Assembly (NCBI GenBank): GCA_022072255.1
Contig: JAJVHZ010000101.1
Span: 26,333-66,984, forward strand
Length of the DNA stretch: 40,652 bases
Source of the DNA: Gammaproteobacteria bacterium
GTDB lineage: Bacteria > Pseudomonadota > Gammaproteobacteria > JAJPIJ01
Direction of reading: 5' to 3'
Position 1 is the first letter of the stretch. Every line of letters begins with the position of its first letter. The notes under the pieces were generated by a model, which saw only the letters and a list, made by a program, of their open reading frames with translations, had not been told where the DNA came from and made no database searches. Both the position numbers and the translations under genes were made by a program. Of this stretch, positions 18,109-25,845 are shown in pieces.

Positions 18109-18644
18109 TGCAGTGTTATGCCGCCTTTCTCGGTGTCGAAATCGATGACGAGAACCTGCGCCGGTGCCAGGTGCACGCGGCGCTCGAGCCTGTAGGCAAA
18201 GCCCTCGCTGCGTACGTCGTCGCGCAGGCGCACACTGATTTGCCGATCGCCGGCGCGGACCGGGATCCGCCGGTAGATCGCCGATGCGCCGTCGCGCGCC
18301 AGTCCGGAAGGCGCGGCCTCGGCGCGCACTACCGGCGCCCCGTCGATGTCGAGCTCCACCGTCACCGGCGAGCGCTCGCGCGGGCACTGCACCGGCGCGC
18401 GCATGTTCGGCGGCAGCTTCGCCAGCTCCTCGGGCGTCAGCGGCCGGCAGTCGCCGACGGGCTTGCCGGTGTGTACGAGGCTCAGCTTGATGAGCGCGAG
18501 GTCGGCGGCCAGGTGCCGGTACGGCGGCCAGTGCGAGAAGACGCCGACCGCAAGGGCGAAGAGTCCGTAAAGCACGGTCTGCCCGACCCACGCGCGCAGG
18601 CCGCGCGGCCCCCCCGCGGCCGGAGACTTTAAAGATTCAGCCAT
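18105..18644 (-). CDS. 179-aa single-pass membrane protein, putative accessory subunit
   Basis: I do not recognise the family. It has a short cytoplasmic N-terminus, one TM helix (about 22-38, VLYGLFALAVGVFSHWP), then a periplasmic part with two Cys (66 and 87, in DCRPLTPEELAKLPPNMR and QCPRERSPV) and a beta-rich end. No CuA, heme-binding CxxCH or Fe-S motif is present. It overlaps the gene before it by 8 bp and the heme-copper gene after it by 4 bp, so it is probably a structural partner of that subunit I in the place a subunit II would hold. An NsrR-like dyad covers its start codon. Confidence 0.7.
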   Translation of the reverse strand: MAESLKSPAAGGPRGLRAWVGQTVLYGLFALAVGVFSHWPPYRHLAADLALIKLSLVHTGKPVGDCRPLTPEELAKLPPNMRAPVQCPRERSPVTVELDIDGAPVVRAEAAPSGLARDGASAIYRRIPVRAGDRQISVRLRDDVRSEGFAYRLERRVHLAPAQVLVIDFDTEKGGITLQ

Positions 18645-18654
18645 GATGCATCTT
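18632..18654 (-). promoter_or_regulatory. Possible NsrR-like dyad over a start codon
   Basis: Plus-strand arms AAGATTCAGCC and TGATGCATCTT flank one base and are symmetric at 8 of 11 positions. The right arm matches the NsrR half-site well. It lies inside the operon across the start of gene 18105-18644, so it may be chance or an internal control point. Confidence 0.3.
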
Positions 18655-20220
18655 CGACGTTGGACCGGAAAAATCATTGATCTTGGACAAGCGCTCGCGC
18701 ATCGAGGCGACCGCGGCCTCGAGCACGGCCTCCTCCTCGGCGTCGGCCTGCACCAGGTCTACCTTCGCGCGCGGCACGCTGGCGCGCAGTTGCGGCGCAC
18801 GCGTGCCCGCCAGCCGCTCGGCAGTCCAGCGTGCACCGAGGCGGAACGCGCAGCCGCCGTCGCGGCAGCTCGCGACCAGCACCCCCGCGGCGCCGTCACG
18901 CAGCGCGTACTCGACGAAGGACGGCGCCAGCTGACCGGTGCAGATGAGCGGCAGCACGAGGACGTCGGGGGCGGTGAGGCAGCGCGCATCGGCGCCCTGC
19001 GCACAACCGAAGACCACGATCGGTCGCGCCCCCCGCATCGTCTCGAGCCCGCTCTGCAGCCGCCGCCGCAGAGTGCCGACCGGCAGCTGCGGCATGTCGA
19101 TCCCGGTCACCAGGGCCGCAGTGCTGCGAAAGGGCGTCGATGACGGACAGGCGCCGGCGCAGATCCCGCAGCTCGCGCACAGGTCTGGATGCACCTGCGC
19201 CAGCTCGCGGCCGACCCGACGATCCGGGTGCGGCACCATCGTGATCGCCGCGAACGGGCAGTCCGCGAAACAGCGCCGGCAGCCGTTGCAGTTGGCCGGG
19301 TCGACCACCGCCACCGGCGCCCGCGCCGCGCTGCCGCCGAGGCGCGGCACTGCCGCCGGCAGGAAGGGCAGGGCGAGCAGGGCGCCGAACGTCCCCAGCG
19401 TCAGCACCCAGGTGAAGCCGGCGGAGGTCGCGTACATCAGCGGATGCACGAACAGCACGAGCCAGTCGAGCGCCAGCGGGGTCGGTATCCGCGTCAGATC
19501 CGCCGGGCCCTGGCTCGCCACCGGCGCCGCGACCGCCAGCGCGAGCAGCGCAGCGGACGTGCCGATCGCCAACGTACGCGGCGGGAACACGGCGGCCCGC
19601 GTGATCCGCTGGATGTGGAACCACAGGCCGAACAGCAGCAGTAGCGGCACGCCGATGTGCACGAAGACGAAGAGAGAGAACAACCGGTCGCTGACCGATG
19701 CACTGCCCAGAAAGTTGCGCGCCAGCGGGTTGGCGAGCAACGGCAGCGCATCGAGCCACTCCGCGGTAGCGATGGCCGAGAACTGTCCCAGGCGATCCCA
19801 GTTCAGCCAGAAGCCACCGATCGCGCTCACCGCGACCAGCGGCAGGAGGGCGACGCCTGTCAGCCACGAGTAGCGGCGGAAGTGGCGCCAGCGGCCGTGC
19901 AGGGCTTCGCGCAGCAGGTGCAGGGCGGTGAACAGCACGAACGCATCGGTGGCGTAGCGGTGCAGGCTGCGCATCAACCCTCCCGGCGACCACGGTGCGC
20001 GCGACATGCGCACGATCGAGTCGTAGGCACCGCTCACCGAGGTGTCGAACACGGCGTACAGCCAGATCCCGGAGAGCGCGAGCAGCCAGATCGCGAGAAA
20101 TGCCAGGGCGCCGAGCTGGCGCAGCGGATTGGATCCGGCGCCGAATGCCCGGTCGAAGCACCGCTCCACGCGGCGCCACGCAGACAACGCGCCGGCACTC
20201 GGAGACTCCGACACCTTCAT
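18637..20220 (-). CDS. Cytochrome b / 2[4Fe-4S] / MvhD-like triple fusion
   Basis: 527 aa. Residues ~1-215 form a bc1-type cytochrome b with His87/His101 and His188/His202 (both His-x13-His). Two more TM segments follow. Residues 311-321 (CNGCRRCFADC) and 348-358 (CASCGICAGAC) are two bacterial-ferredoxin [4Fe-4S] sites. Residues ~400-475 resemble the MvhD/FrhD delta-subunit fold (IVVFGCAQGADARC, PLICTGQLAPSFVEYALRDG, VLVASCRDGGCAFRLG) with Cys406, 414, 427, 452 and 457. MvhD normally links hydrogenase to heterodisulfide reductase. Here it would connect a soluble or Fe-S donor to membrane b hemes. ATG 20220 is used; the longer frame begins at a TTG. Confidence 0.85.
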   Translation of the reverse strand: MKVSESPSAGALSAWRRVERCFDRAFGAGSNPLRQLGALAFLAIWLLALSGIWLYAVFDTSVSGAYDSIVRMSRAPWSPGGLMRSLHRYATDAFVLFTALHLLREALHGRWRHFRRYSWLTGVALLPLVAVSAIGGFWLNWDRLGQFSAIATAEWLDALPLLANPLARNFLGSASVSDRLFSLFVFVHIGVPLLLLFGLWFHIQRITRAAVFPPRTLAIGTSAALLALAVAAPVASQGPADLTRIPTPLALDWLVLFVHPLMYATSAGFTWVLTLGTFGALLALPFLPAAVPRLGGSAARAPVAVVDPANCNGCRRCFADCPFAAITMVPHPDRRVGRELAQVHPDLCASCGICAGACPSSTPFRSTAALVTGIDMPQLPVGTLRRRLQSGLETMRGARPIVVFGCAQGADARCLTAPDVLVLPLICTGQLAPSFVEYALRDGAAGVLVASCRDGGCAFRLGARWTAERLAGTRAPQLRASVPRAKVDLVQADAEEEAVLEAAVASMRERLSKINDFSGPTSKMHHG

Positions 20221-20281
20221 GACACGCAACCCCGCCGGCGCGTGGGGCTGTCGGTTTCGGCCGCCGCGCCCGCGCGCCGGC

Positions 20282-21142
20282 TCAGGCTGAGTGCACCGGG
20301 TTCGCCACCGGCGCCGCAGCCGTGTCGTGCCGGACGCGCCGTTGCTCCCGGCGCTCGCGCCAAAGGTACACGGCGACCGTGGTGAAGAACGCGAGCCCGC
20401 CCAGCAACTCGAAGATCAACCCCCATTTGTAGCGGTACTCGCCGGTCTCCGGGTCGTAGACCGTACACAGGATGCGCACGCGTTCCACGATCTCGCCGAG
20501 CGAGAAGGTCGTGCCGGACGGCGGCGCGCCGAGTACCAGTTGGCGCAGCACGGCGCCCAGGGCCTCGGTGGTCAGGCGGTCGTTGTAGACCTGAGTGTAG
20601 ATGCGGCCCTCGCCATCGAGCACGGTCACGCCGACGATGTGATCGAACCCGGCCGGCGTCTCCACCCAACTGAATCCGAATGCGCGCGTCAGCGCCTCCA
20701 CGTCGCTGGCCCGCGGGCTCCCGAACTCCCAGTTCGGATAATCGATGCCGTTTTGCGCGGCGAACGCGCGCAGCGCCTGGGGCGTGTCGAATGGCTGGTT
20801 GAAGCCGATGCTCAGTACGTTGAAATGGTCGGGGCCGAGCAAGCGACCCAGGCCGCTGACCGCCGCGTGCAGGGTGCGTGTCTGTGTCGGACAGATCGTG
20901 AAGCATCCCGTGTAGATGAAGCTCACCAGCAGCGGCTTGCCGCGGTAGTCCGCCAGGCGAACCGGCCGCTCCCGGCGGTCCAGAAACGTGAAGTCCGCAG
21001 GCGTCGTGCCGATCGCCGTCTGGCTGGCGCGCAATGCCGCGGTCTGATCGAGGCGGGGGACGCCGTCGGCGTGTGTCCGCGGCGCGAATGAGAGGCCGAG
21101 ACCGAGGATCGCCGCGGTCAGAACCTCAGCGCAGCGCCGCAT
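20282..21142 (-). CDS. SCO1/SenC/PrrC-type copper chaperone with C-terminal TM helix
   Basis: 286 aa. Signal-like N-terminus, then a thioredoxin-fold SCO domain with Cys80 and Cys84 (GCFTIC) and His168 (FDHIVGV), the copper-binding set that loads CuA or CuB. After the domain (about residue 200) there is an extension with a TM helix near 245-268 (LIFELLGGLAFFTTVAVYLW), unusual because most SCO proteins are anchored at the N-terminus. The start ATG lies inside the end of ctaB (17-bp overlap). Its place in the operon suggests it matures the CuA subunit at 23772. Confidence 0.87.
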   Translation of the reverse strand: MRRCAEVLTAAILGLGLSFAPRTHADGVPRLDQTAALRASQTAIGTTPADFTFLDRRERPVRLADYRGKPLLVSFIYTGCFTICPTQTRTLHAAVSGLGRLLGPDHFNVLSIGFNQPFDTPQALRAFAAQNGIDYPNWEFGSPRASDVEALTRAFGFSWVETPAGFDHIVGVTVLDGEGRIYTQVYNDRLTTEALGAVLRQLVLGAPPSGTTFSLGEIVERVRILCTVYDPETGEYRYKWGLIFELLGGLAFFTTVAVYLWRERREQRRVRHDTAAAPVANPVHSA

Positions 21143-22025
21143 CGATCGCCACCGCCACGATGAGCACCGACAACTGCGCCATCGAGGCGAAGAAGGCCGA
21201 CATCGCGGTACGGCGCTGCGGATCGCGCGCCAGGGCGTGCGTGCGGCGCAGGAAGTAGGCACCGCCGGCGAGCGCGCCCACCAGGTATGCAGGCCCCGCG
21301 CCGAACGCGCCGGGCAGCAGCGAGGCGGCGACCAGGGCGATCGTGTTCAGGTGCACGATGCGCGCGGCGCGTTGCGTGCCGACCACCACCGGCAGCATCG
21401 GGATGCCCGCGGCCGCGTAGTCCTCGCGGTTGGCGATGGCCAGGCTCCAGAAGTGCGATGGCGTCCAGAGGAACAGTACCAGTGCGAGCAGCAGCGGCAG
21501 CGGTCCGAGCGACGGGTCCGCGGCGGCAGCGCCGGTGAGCACGGCGAAGCTGCCGGCGAGGCCGCCGATGACGATGTTGAGCCAGGTGCGGCGCTTCAGT
21601 ACCACCGTGTAGACCACCGCGTAGGTGAACGCGCCGAGGAACAGGTACAGCGCCGCGGCGCCGTTGAGCGTGTACCACGTCGCCGCCACCGACGCCGCGA
21701 GGAGCCCGAGGATCAGCGCCATCCAGCCCGCGCCCGGATGCAGGGCGCCGCTGGCGAAGGCGCGGCTGCGGGTGCGCTTCATCAGCCGATCACTGTCGGC
21801 CTCGATGAACTGATTGAAGGCCCCGGCGCTGGCCGATGCGACCAGCACCGAGAGCGCCATCACCAGCACCTGCCAGAGCGCGGGCGCCGGCGCCCGCGCG
21901 ACCGCCAGGCCGCCCAGAGCGGTGACCATGATCAGCATGCCGATGCGCAGCTTGAATACGCCGATCACCGTGCGCCATCCTGGCACAGCGGCAACGACTT
22001 CGGATCGGGCCAGTGCGGTGCTCAT
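21126..22025 (-). CDS. ctaB: Heme O synthase (protoheme IX farnesyltransferase)
   Basis: 299 aa, UbiA family, about nine TM helices. The first Asp-rich motif is NQFIEADSDRLMKRTRSR (71-88) and the second region is WTPSHFWSLAIANREDY, both typical of CtaB/CyoE. It farnesylates heme b to heme O, the precursor of heme A. AAGGAG precedes the ATG. It lies 35 bp after the B-type-like subunit I gene, so that enzyme probably uses heme O or A type cofactors. Confidence 0.93.
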   Translation of the reverse strand: MSTALARSEVVAAVPGWRTVIGVFKLRIGMLIMVTALGGLAVARAPAPALWQVLVMALSVLVASASAGAFNQFIEADSDRLMKRTRSRAFASGALHPGAGWMALILGLLAASVAATWYTLNGAAALYLFLGAFTYAVVYTVVLKRRTWLNIVIGGLAGSFAVLTGAAAADPSLGPLPLLLALVLFLWTPSHFWSLAIANREDYAAAGIPMLPVVVGTQRAARIVHLNTIALVAASLLPGAFGAGPAYLVGALAGGAYFLRRTHALARDPQRRTAMSAFFASMAQLSVLIVAVAIDAALR

Positions 22026-22060
22026 GGCTTCACTCCTTCAGCATCGGGCGCCGCCGCGGA

Positions 22061-23761
22061 TCAACTCAGCCCCCAGACCGTCGACAGATACTTCCAGTTG
22101 ATGAAGTAGTAGAGGACGAATGCCACGAGGAAGACCATCGCAAGCATGAAGGTCCCGGGCGCGGCGAAGCCCGCCGACCCGTAGGTCTGTGCGACCACGG
22201 TCGGTGCCGCACGCGGAACCGGCGTGAAGCGCGGGCTCTCCGCGCCGCGGTCGAGCCGCTTGCCCCACAGCAGCGAGCCGACGGTGACGTAGATGAAGAT
22301 CGCGCCGCCGGCGATGGCGGCCATGCCCCCGATGCCGACCAGCCCCATCATGAGGTAGGCAGCGCCGGGCCATTCATAGGCGAGCGCGTGCCCCTGGAAG
22401 GCCATGTCCCAGTGCCGGCGCGAGACGCCCAGCGTGCCCGCGCCCATCATCACCAGGGCGAAGAAGTACATCGAGAAGCCGAACAGGTACGGCTGCCACT
22501 GCGCGAGCTTGGGCGCGATCATCTCGCGCCGGAACAGCACCGGGATGAGATAGTAGGTGAGCGCCATGAAGGTCAGCGTCGTGCCTATCACCACCGTGGC
22601 GTGGAAATGCCCCGGCACGTAGATGGTGTTGTGGATGATCATGTTCAGCTGCTCGGTGCCCATCATCACGCCCGAGATGCCGCCGAGGAAGCCGAAGCCG
22701 ATGATGGCGATGAACACGCCCGAGAAGGTCGGGTTGCCCCAGGGCGCCTTGCGCAGCCACTCGAACAGGCCCTTGGTGTAGCCCTTCTGCCGCTGCGCGA
22801 CCTCCATCGCGCCGGGGATGGTCAGGCCGTGGATCATCGAGGCGAGCACCGCGAAGTACATGAAGTAGCTGGTATTGAGGACCTTCCAGCCGGTGGACAG
22901 GCCCGGGTCGGCGAGCAGGTGGTGGGCGCTCGCGAGCTGCAGGAACAGGATGTAGAGCAGGAACGCCGTGCGGCTGACGCGCTCGCTCATCGGCTTCGCG
23001 CCGAAGGCGATGGCCGCCACCAGGTACCAGACGGAAATGTGCGCGGCGACGTTGATCTGCTGCGAGGAGTGGCCTAGGGCCCACCAGATCGTGCGGTAGG
23101 CGAGCGGGTCCACCTGGTCGATCACGCCCATGGACTTCAGCCAGGTCGGGATCAGGATGATCGCGCCGGAGACGAGCGTGAACACCGCGATGATGGCGGC
23201 GGTGATCGCCCCGAAGGTCACCAGCGGCACGGAGCCCTCGTAGGTCTTCTCGTTCTTCGCCACCACCAGGGTCCCGAAGAACACGAAGCAGGCGATGAGC
23301 GCACCGACCGCGAACACTATGAGGCCGAGGTAGAAGTTCGGCTCGGCCATCATCGGCACGTAGGAGGTCATCATCACGCTGGAGGCGCCGCGGAACACCG
23401 CGATGTTGTTGACCACCGAGCCGATCAGCATGAGTGCGAAGGCCAGCCACGCGATTCTCGGCGTCGCTATCCGGCAGCGCAGCAGCGTCGAGGCGCAGAA
23501 GTACAGCACCGCGATCTCGAAGAAGATGATCCAGAAGATCAGCATGTCCAGACCGTGCGCCGTGAGGACCATGTAGAACGTCTGGGCCTGCAGCCAGTGC
23601 ACCGCCGGCCAGCGCGTCAGCACGACGCCGATGGCGAGCAGGCCGCCGATCAGCAGCCACACCACGCCGACGAAGGCATTGGCCTTGATCAGCCACTCGG
23701 CCTGGTATTCGAACTGGAGCCCGGAACGCGGGCAGGTACGGTAGGTGGTCGCGGTGCTCAT
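22061..23761 (-). CDS. B-type-like heme-copper subunit I lacking the active-site Tyr (eNOR-like NO reductase candidate)
   Basis: 566 aa. It follows Thermus ba3 subunit I through helices VI-X: helix II His69 (TAHGLDM), helix VI His231 (WWALGHSSQQ), helix VII His280-His281 (SAHHLLADPG), and helix X His385 and His387 (PGHFHATV). In ba3 the helix VI motif is His-Pro-Ile-Val-Tyr, where the Tyr is cross-linked and needed for O2 reduction. Here it is His-Ser-Ser-Gln-Gln, so the Tyr is Gln235. That change is expected for an NO reductase such as the group called eNOR. GAGGGGAG lies before the ATG. The CuA subunit gene ends 10 bp upstream. Confidence 0.85.
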   Translation of the reverse strand: MSTATTYRTCPRSGLQFEYQAEWLIKANAFVGVVWLLIGGLLAIGVVLTRWPAVHWLQAQTFYMVLTAHGLDMLIFWIIFFEIAVLYFCASTLLRCRIATPRIAWLAFALMLIGSVVNNIAVFRGASSVMMTSYVPMMAEPNFYLGLIVFAVGALIACFVFFGTLVVAKNEKTYEGSVPLVTFGAITAAIIAVFTLVSGAIILIPTWLKSMGVIDQVDPLAYRTIWWALGHSSQQINVAAHISVWYLVAAIAFGAKPMSERVSRTAFLLYILFLQLASAHHLLADPGLSTGWKVLNTSYFMYFAVLASMIHGLTIPGAMEVAQRQKGYTKGLFEWLRKAPWGNPTFSGVFIAIIGFGFLGGISGVMMGTEQLNMIIHNTIYVPGHFHATVVIGTTLTFMALTYYLIPVLFRREMIAPKLAQWQPYLFGFSMYFFALVMMGAGTLGVSRRHWDMAFQGHALAYEWPGAAYLMMGLVGIGGMAAIAGGAIFIYVTVGSLLWGKRLDRGAESPRFTPVPRAAPTVVAQTYGSAGFAAPGTFMLAMVFLVAFVLYYFINWKYLSTVWGLS

Positions 23762-23771
23762 TGTGCTCCCC

Positions 23772-24311
23772 TCACTTGACGTAGAGCCGCCCGACCATCT
23801 GGTGATGGCCGATGCCGCAGAACTCGTTGCAGACGATGGAATAGGTGCCGGACTGATTCGGCGTGACCGTCACGACGTGTTCGAAACCCGGCACGACCTG
23901 GATGTTGATGTTCACGGGCTGCAACGAGAAGCCGTGGTTGTAATCCATCGACGTCAGATGCAGGCGGTAGGACTTGCCCTTCTCCAGCTCGAGGATGGGC
24001 CAGAAGCTCCACAGCCGCGCGACGATGAAGACGTCGCTGCCCGGCGGCGGGGCGACCACCGGGATCTTCTGATCGGTCTCCGTGCGCACCGTCCACTTGT
24101 CGACCACGGCCTGGGCCTTGGCGGTGTACTGCTCGGGGGTCGTGCGGTAGGTCTCGGTCGAGAGATTCTGCTTGCCCCAGATATGCCAGCCGATCATCAT
24201 GAAGAACATGATGAGGCACCAGGTCAGCGCAATCGCGATCCAGGTGCCTTCGACGCGATCGATCGGGTGCTTGTACCACAGGCGCTCGGTCGGGGGGAGG
24301 ATGGCGCTCAT
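23772..24311 (-). CDS. Heme-copper enzyme subunit II with CuA site
   Basis: 179 aa, one N-terminal TM helix (about 23-42, TWIAIALTWCLIMFFMMIGW) and a periplasmic cupredoxin domain. CuA ligands are complete: His126 (DYNHGF) and CNEFCGIGHHQM with Cys161, Cys165, His169 and Met172. The short length and single TM resemble ba3-type subunit II. It should accept electrons from a periplasmic cytochrome c or cupredoxin and pass them to subunit I encoded next. GAGGAG is eight bases before the ATG. Confidence 0.9.
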   Translation of the reverse strand: MSAILPPTERLWYKHPIDRVEGTWIAIALTWCLIMFFMMIGWHIWGKQNLSTETYRTTPEQYTAKAQAVVDKWTVRTETDQKIPVVAPPPGSDVFIVARLWSFWPILELEKGKSYRLHLTSMDYNHGFSLQPVNINIQVVPGFEHVVTVTPNQSGTYSIVCNEFCGIGHHQMVGRLYVK

Positions 24312-24348
24312 CGTCTTGCTCCTCGTAGGTTCGTGGCTGCGGCGACGG

Positions 24349-24504
24349 TCACTTGGCCGCCGGAACGGTCAGGATGTCGATGACGCCCCAGAGGTTGTAG
24401 AGCACCATCGGGATCAGAACACCCAGGAACAAGAGCAGAAACGGGTTGTCCAGCAGTTTCTGCATGAACGGGACCGGCGCGTTTTCATCCTCGTGCTGAT
24501 TCAT
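24349..24504 (-). CDS. 51-aa single-TM subunit (subunit IIa-like)
   Basis: MNQHEDENAP start chosen because GAGGAG sits seven bases upstream; an ATG 27 bases earlier has no such site. A polar N-terminus is followed by DNPFLLLFLGVLIPMVLYNL, one TM helix, and a short tail. Size and pattern resemble the small extra helix subunits of ba3-type enzymes. It is the first gene of the operon, 37 bp before the CuA subunit gene. Confidence 0.75.
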   Translation of the reverse strand: MNQHEDENAPVPFMQKLLDNPFLLLFLGVLIPMVLYNLWGVIDILTVPAAK

Positions 24505-24924
24505 GGCATGCTCCTCTTCATTGATATGCACTGGCGTGTGGACGGCGGCGGGCCATCCCGCCCCTCCGTCGATGTATGGGGACGCGCGAGCCGCGCCGCC
24601 GGGAATGCCCCAGGGTACAGTCGGTTTCCGGCTCGAACCGGGCCAGGAGGCGAACGCGGAAGACGGCCGACGCCGTCGCGGTGCTTGCGGCCGGACTCAT
24701 GGACCCTGACCTCCCCAGGCTCGTGGATGCGCCAAGTCTAGGGCGCGGACCGCGCGGGTCGCCTTGATAGACGTCAAGAACAGCGACGACTCCGCGCCGG
24801 GCCGGCGGCAGTGGCCCCGTCGCGAGGAGAAGGCGGGGCCCGGTGACCGCCGGGAAGACCTGGCCGCACTTCCCGTTCTCCGGCCAGAAAGCCGATAATC
24901 CGCACCAACAAGAAAAGCCTCGAT
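24505..24924. other. Divergent region between the heme-copper operon and the ctaA pair
   Basis: 420 bp without a credible gene. It holds the Dnr-like promoter reading leftward (24735-24777). If that promoter is used, the operon's untranslated leader is about 225 nt. No rightward promoter for the ctaA pair is evident. Confidence 0.5.
24735..24777 (-). promoter_or_regulatory. Predicted Dnr/FNR class II promoter of the heme-copper operon
   Basis: Perfectly matched box TTGAT-AGAC-GTCAA (24764-24777; the arms are dyad-symmetric at four of five positions). On the minus strand a TAGACT hexamer (4 of 6 matches to TATAAT) begins exactly 23 bp after the box. On the plus strand no -10-like hexamer occurs at that spacing, so leftward transcription is favoured. 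Confidence 0.6.
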
Positions 24925-25842
24925 ATGAGCCTTGCCAAGGCGACAAACTGGACTGGGCGGCTGCTCGGCCTCGCGATCGTGCTGTCGCTGGCGGTCGTCG
25001 TGCTGAGCGCTTATCTGCGCATCTCGGCGGCGGGCCTGGGATGCGTGGACTGGCCGGCCTGCTACGCGCGGCTCAGCGCCGTGCAGGAGGGCGCGACCGG
25101 TCCCGCGCGGGCAATGCATCGCGCCACGGCCTCCACGGTCGGCCTCATCGCGCTCGGCTACCTGCTCGTCGCGCTCCGGCGCAGGCGCGACCGTGCCGCG
25201 GCCACGGCGCTGGTCGCACTCACGGCGCTGCTCGCGGTGGTCGGCCTGCACACGCCGTCGCCGCTCGAACCATGGGTGACGTTGATCAACGTGGCCGGCG
25301 GCATGGCCCTGCTCGCGGTCTATGGATGGCTGTGGCTGCGGCCCGAGGCCGCAACGACCAGGGGCTGGAGCGCGCGCCGGCTCGCCGCCGCCGCCGGCGT
25401 GGCCGTGGTATATGGCCAGATCGCGCTCGGCGCGTGGGCCTCGGCGCATTTCGCGGAGCCTGCGTGCCCCGGACTGCCGTGTCCGCGCGAGACCCCGACG
25501 GCGAGCATCGCTGACGCCTTCGATCCCGCACGGCGGTTGACCGCCACGGCGGGGCGCGTCACGGTCGACGACGCATCGGTGCTCGTGCAGCGGGCACACC
25601 GGCTGGGCGCGTTCCTCACATTCCTTTATATATGCATGCTGGTGTTGTACGCGCCGGCCCGTACGGGGGCGTCGCGCCGGGCTGGCCTCGCGGTCCTTGC
25701 GCTCCTGCTCGCACAGGTCGCGCTCGGCGTCGGGGCCAGCCTGTCGAACTATCCGATGTGGGCGGCGGTCGCCCACAACGCGCTCGCGGCGGTTCTCCTG
25801 CTCGCCGTCGTGCGCCTGTATCACGTGTACGCCCGGGACTGA
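24925..25842 (+). CDS. Divergent CtaA/COX15 paralogue (Cys-pair type)
   Basis: 305 aa, eight TM helices. It has both extracytoplasmic Cys pairs of the Bacillus CtaA class (Cys40/Cys46 in GCVDWPACY; Cys181/Cys186 in ACPGLPC) and three of the four heme-ligand His (65, 225, 284). The Glu three residues before the first His, essential in Bacillus CtaA, is Arg62, and the expected second His is Asn122 (TLINVAGG). The N-terminal half may therefore not work as in heme A synthase. It is 3 bp from a second, intact-looking CtaA, so it may be an accessory subunit or catalyse a different heme change. The ribosome site is weak (AAGAAAAG). Confidence 0.8.
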   Translation: MSLAKATNWTGRLLGLAIVLSLAVVVLSAYLRISAAGLGCVDWPACYARLSAVQEGATGPARAMHRATASTVGLIALGYLLVALRRRRDRAAATALVALTALLAVVGLHTPSPLEPWVTLINVAGGMALLAVYGWLWLRPEAATTRGWSARRLAAAAGVAVVYGQIALGAWASAHFAEPACPGLPCPRETPTASIADAFDPARRLTATAGRVTVDDASVLVQRAHRLGAFLTFLYICMLVLYAPARTGASRRAGLAVLALLLAQVALGVGASLSNYPMWAAVAHNALAAVLLLAVVRLYHVYARD

Positions 25843-25845
25843 CTC

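Noticed and set aside
18677-18690. TTGAT-CTTG-GACAA, resembling a Dnr box
   Set aside because: It lies inside coding sequence and has no -10-like hexamer 23 bp away on either strand, unlike the five accepted sites.
22061-23761. Annotation as cytochrome c oxidase (O2-reducing) subunit I
   Set aside because: The active-site Tyr on helix VI is Gln and the operon context is NO metabolism; an oxidase role is not excluded but is less likely.
24518-24946. Minus-strand open frame of 142 codons upstream of the heme-copper operon
   Set aside because: No ribosome site, Arg/Pro/Ser-rich composition, and it overlaps the Dnr promoter and the divergent ctaA start.
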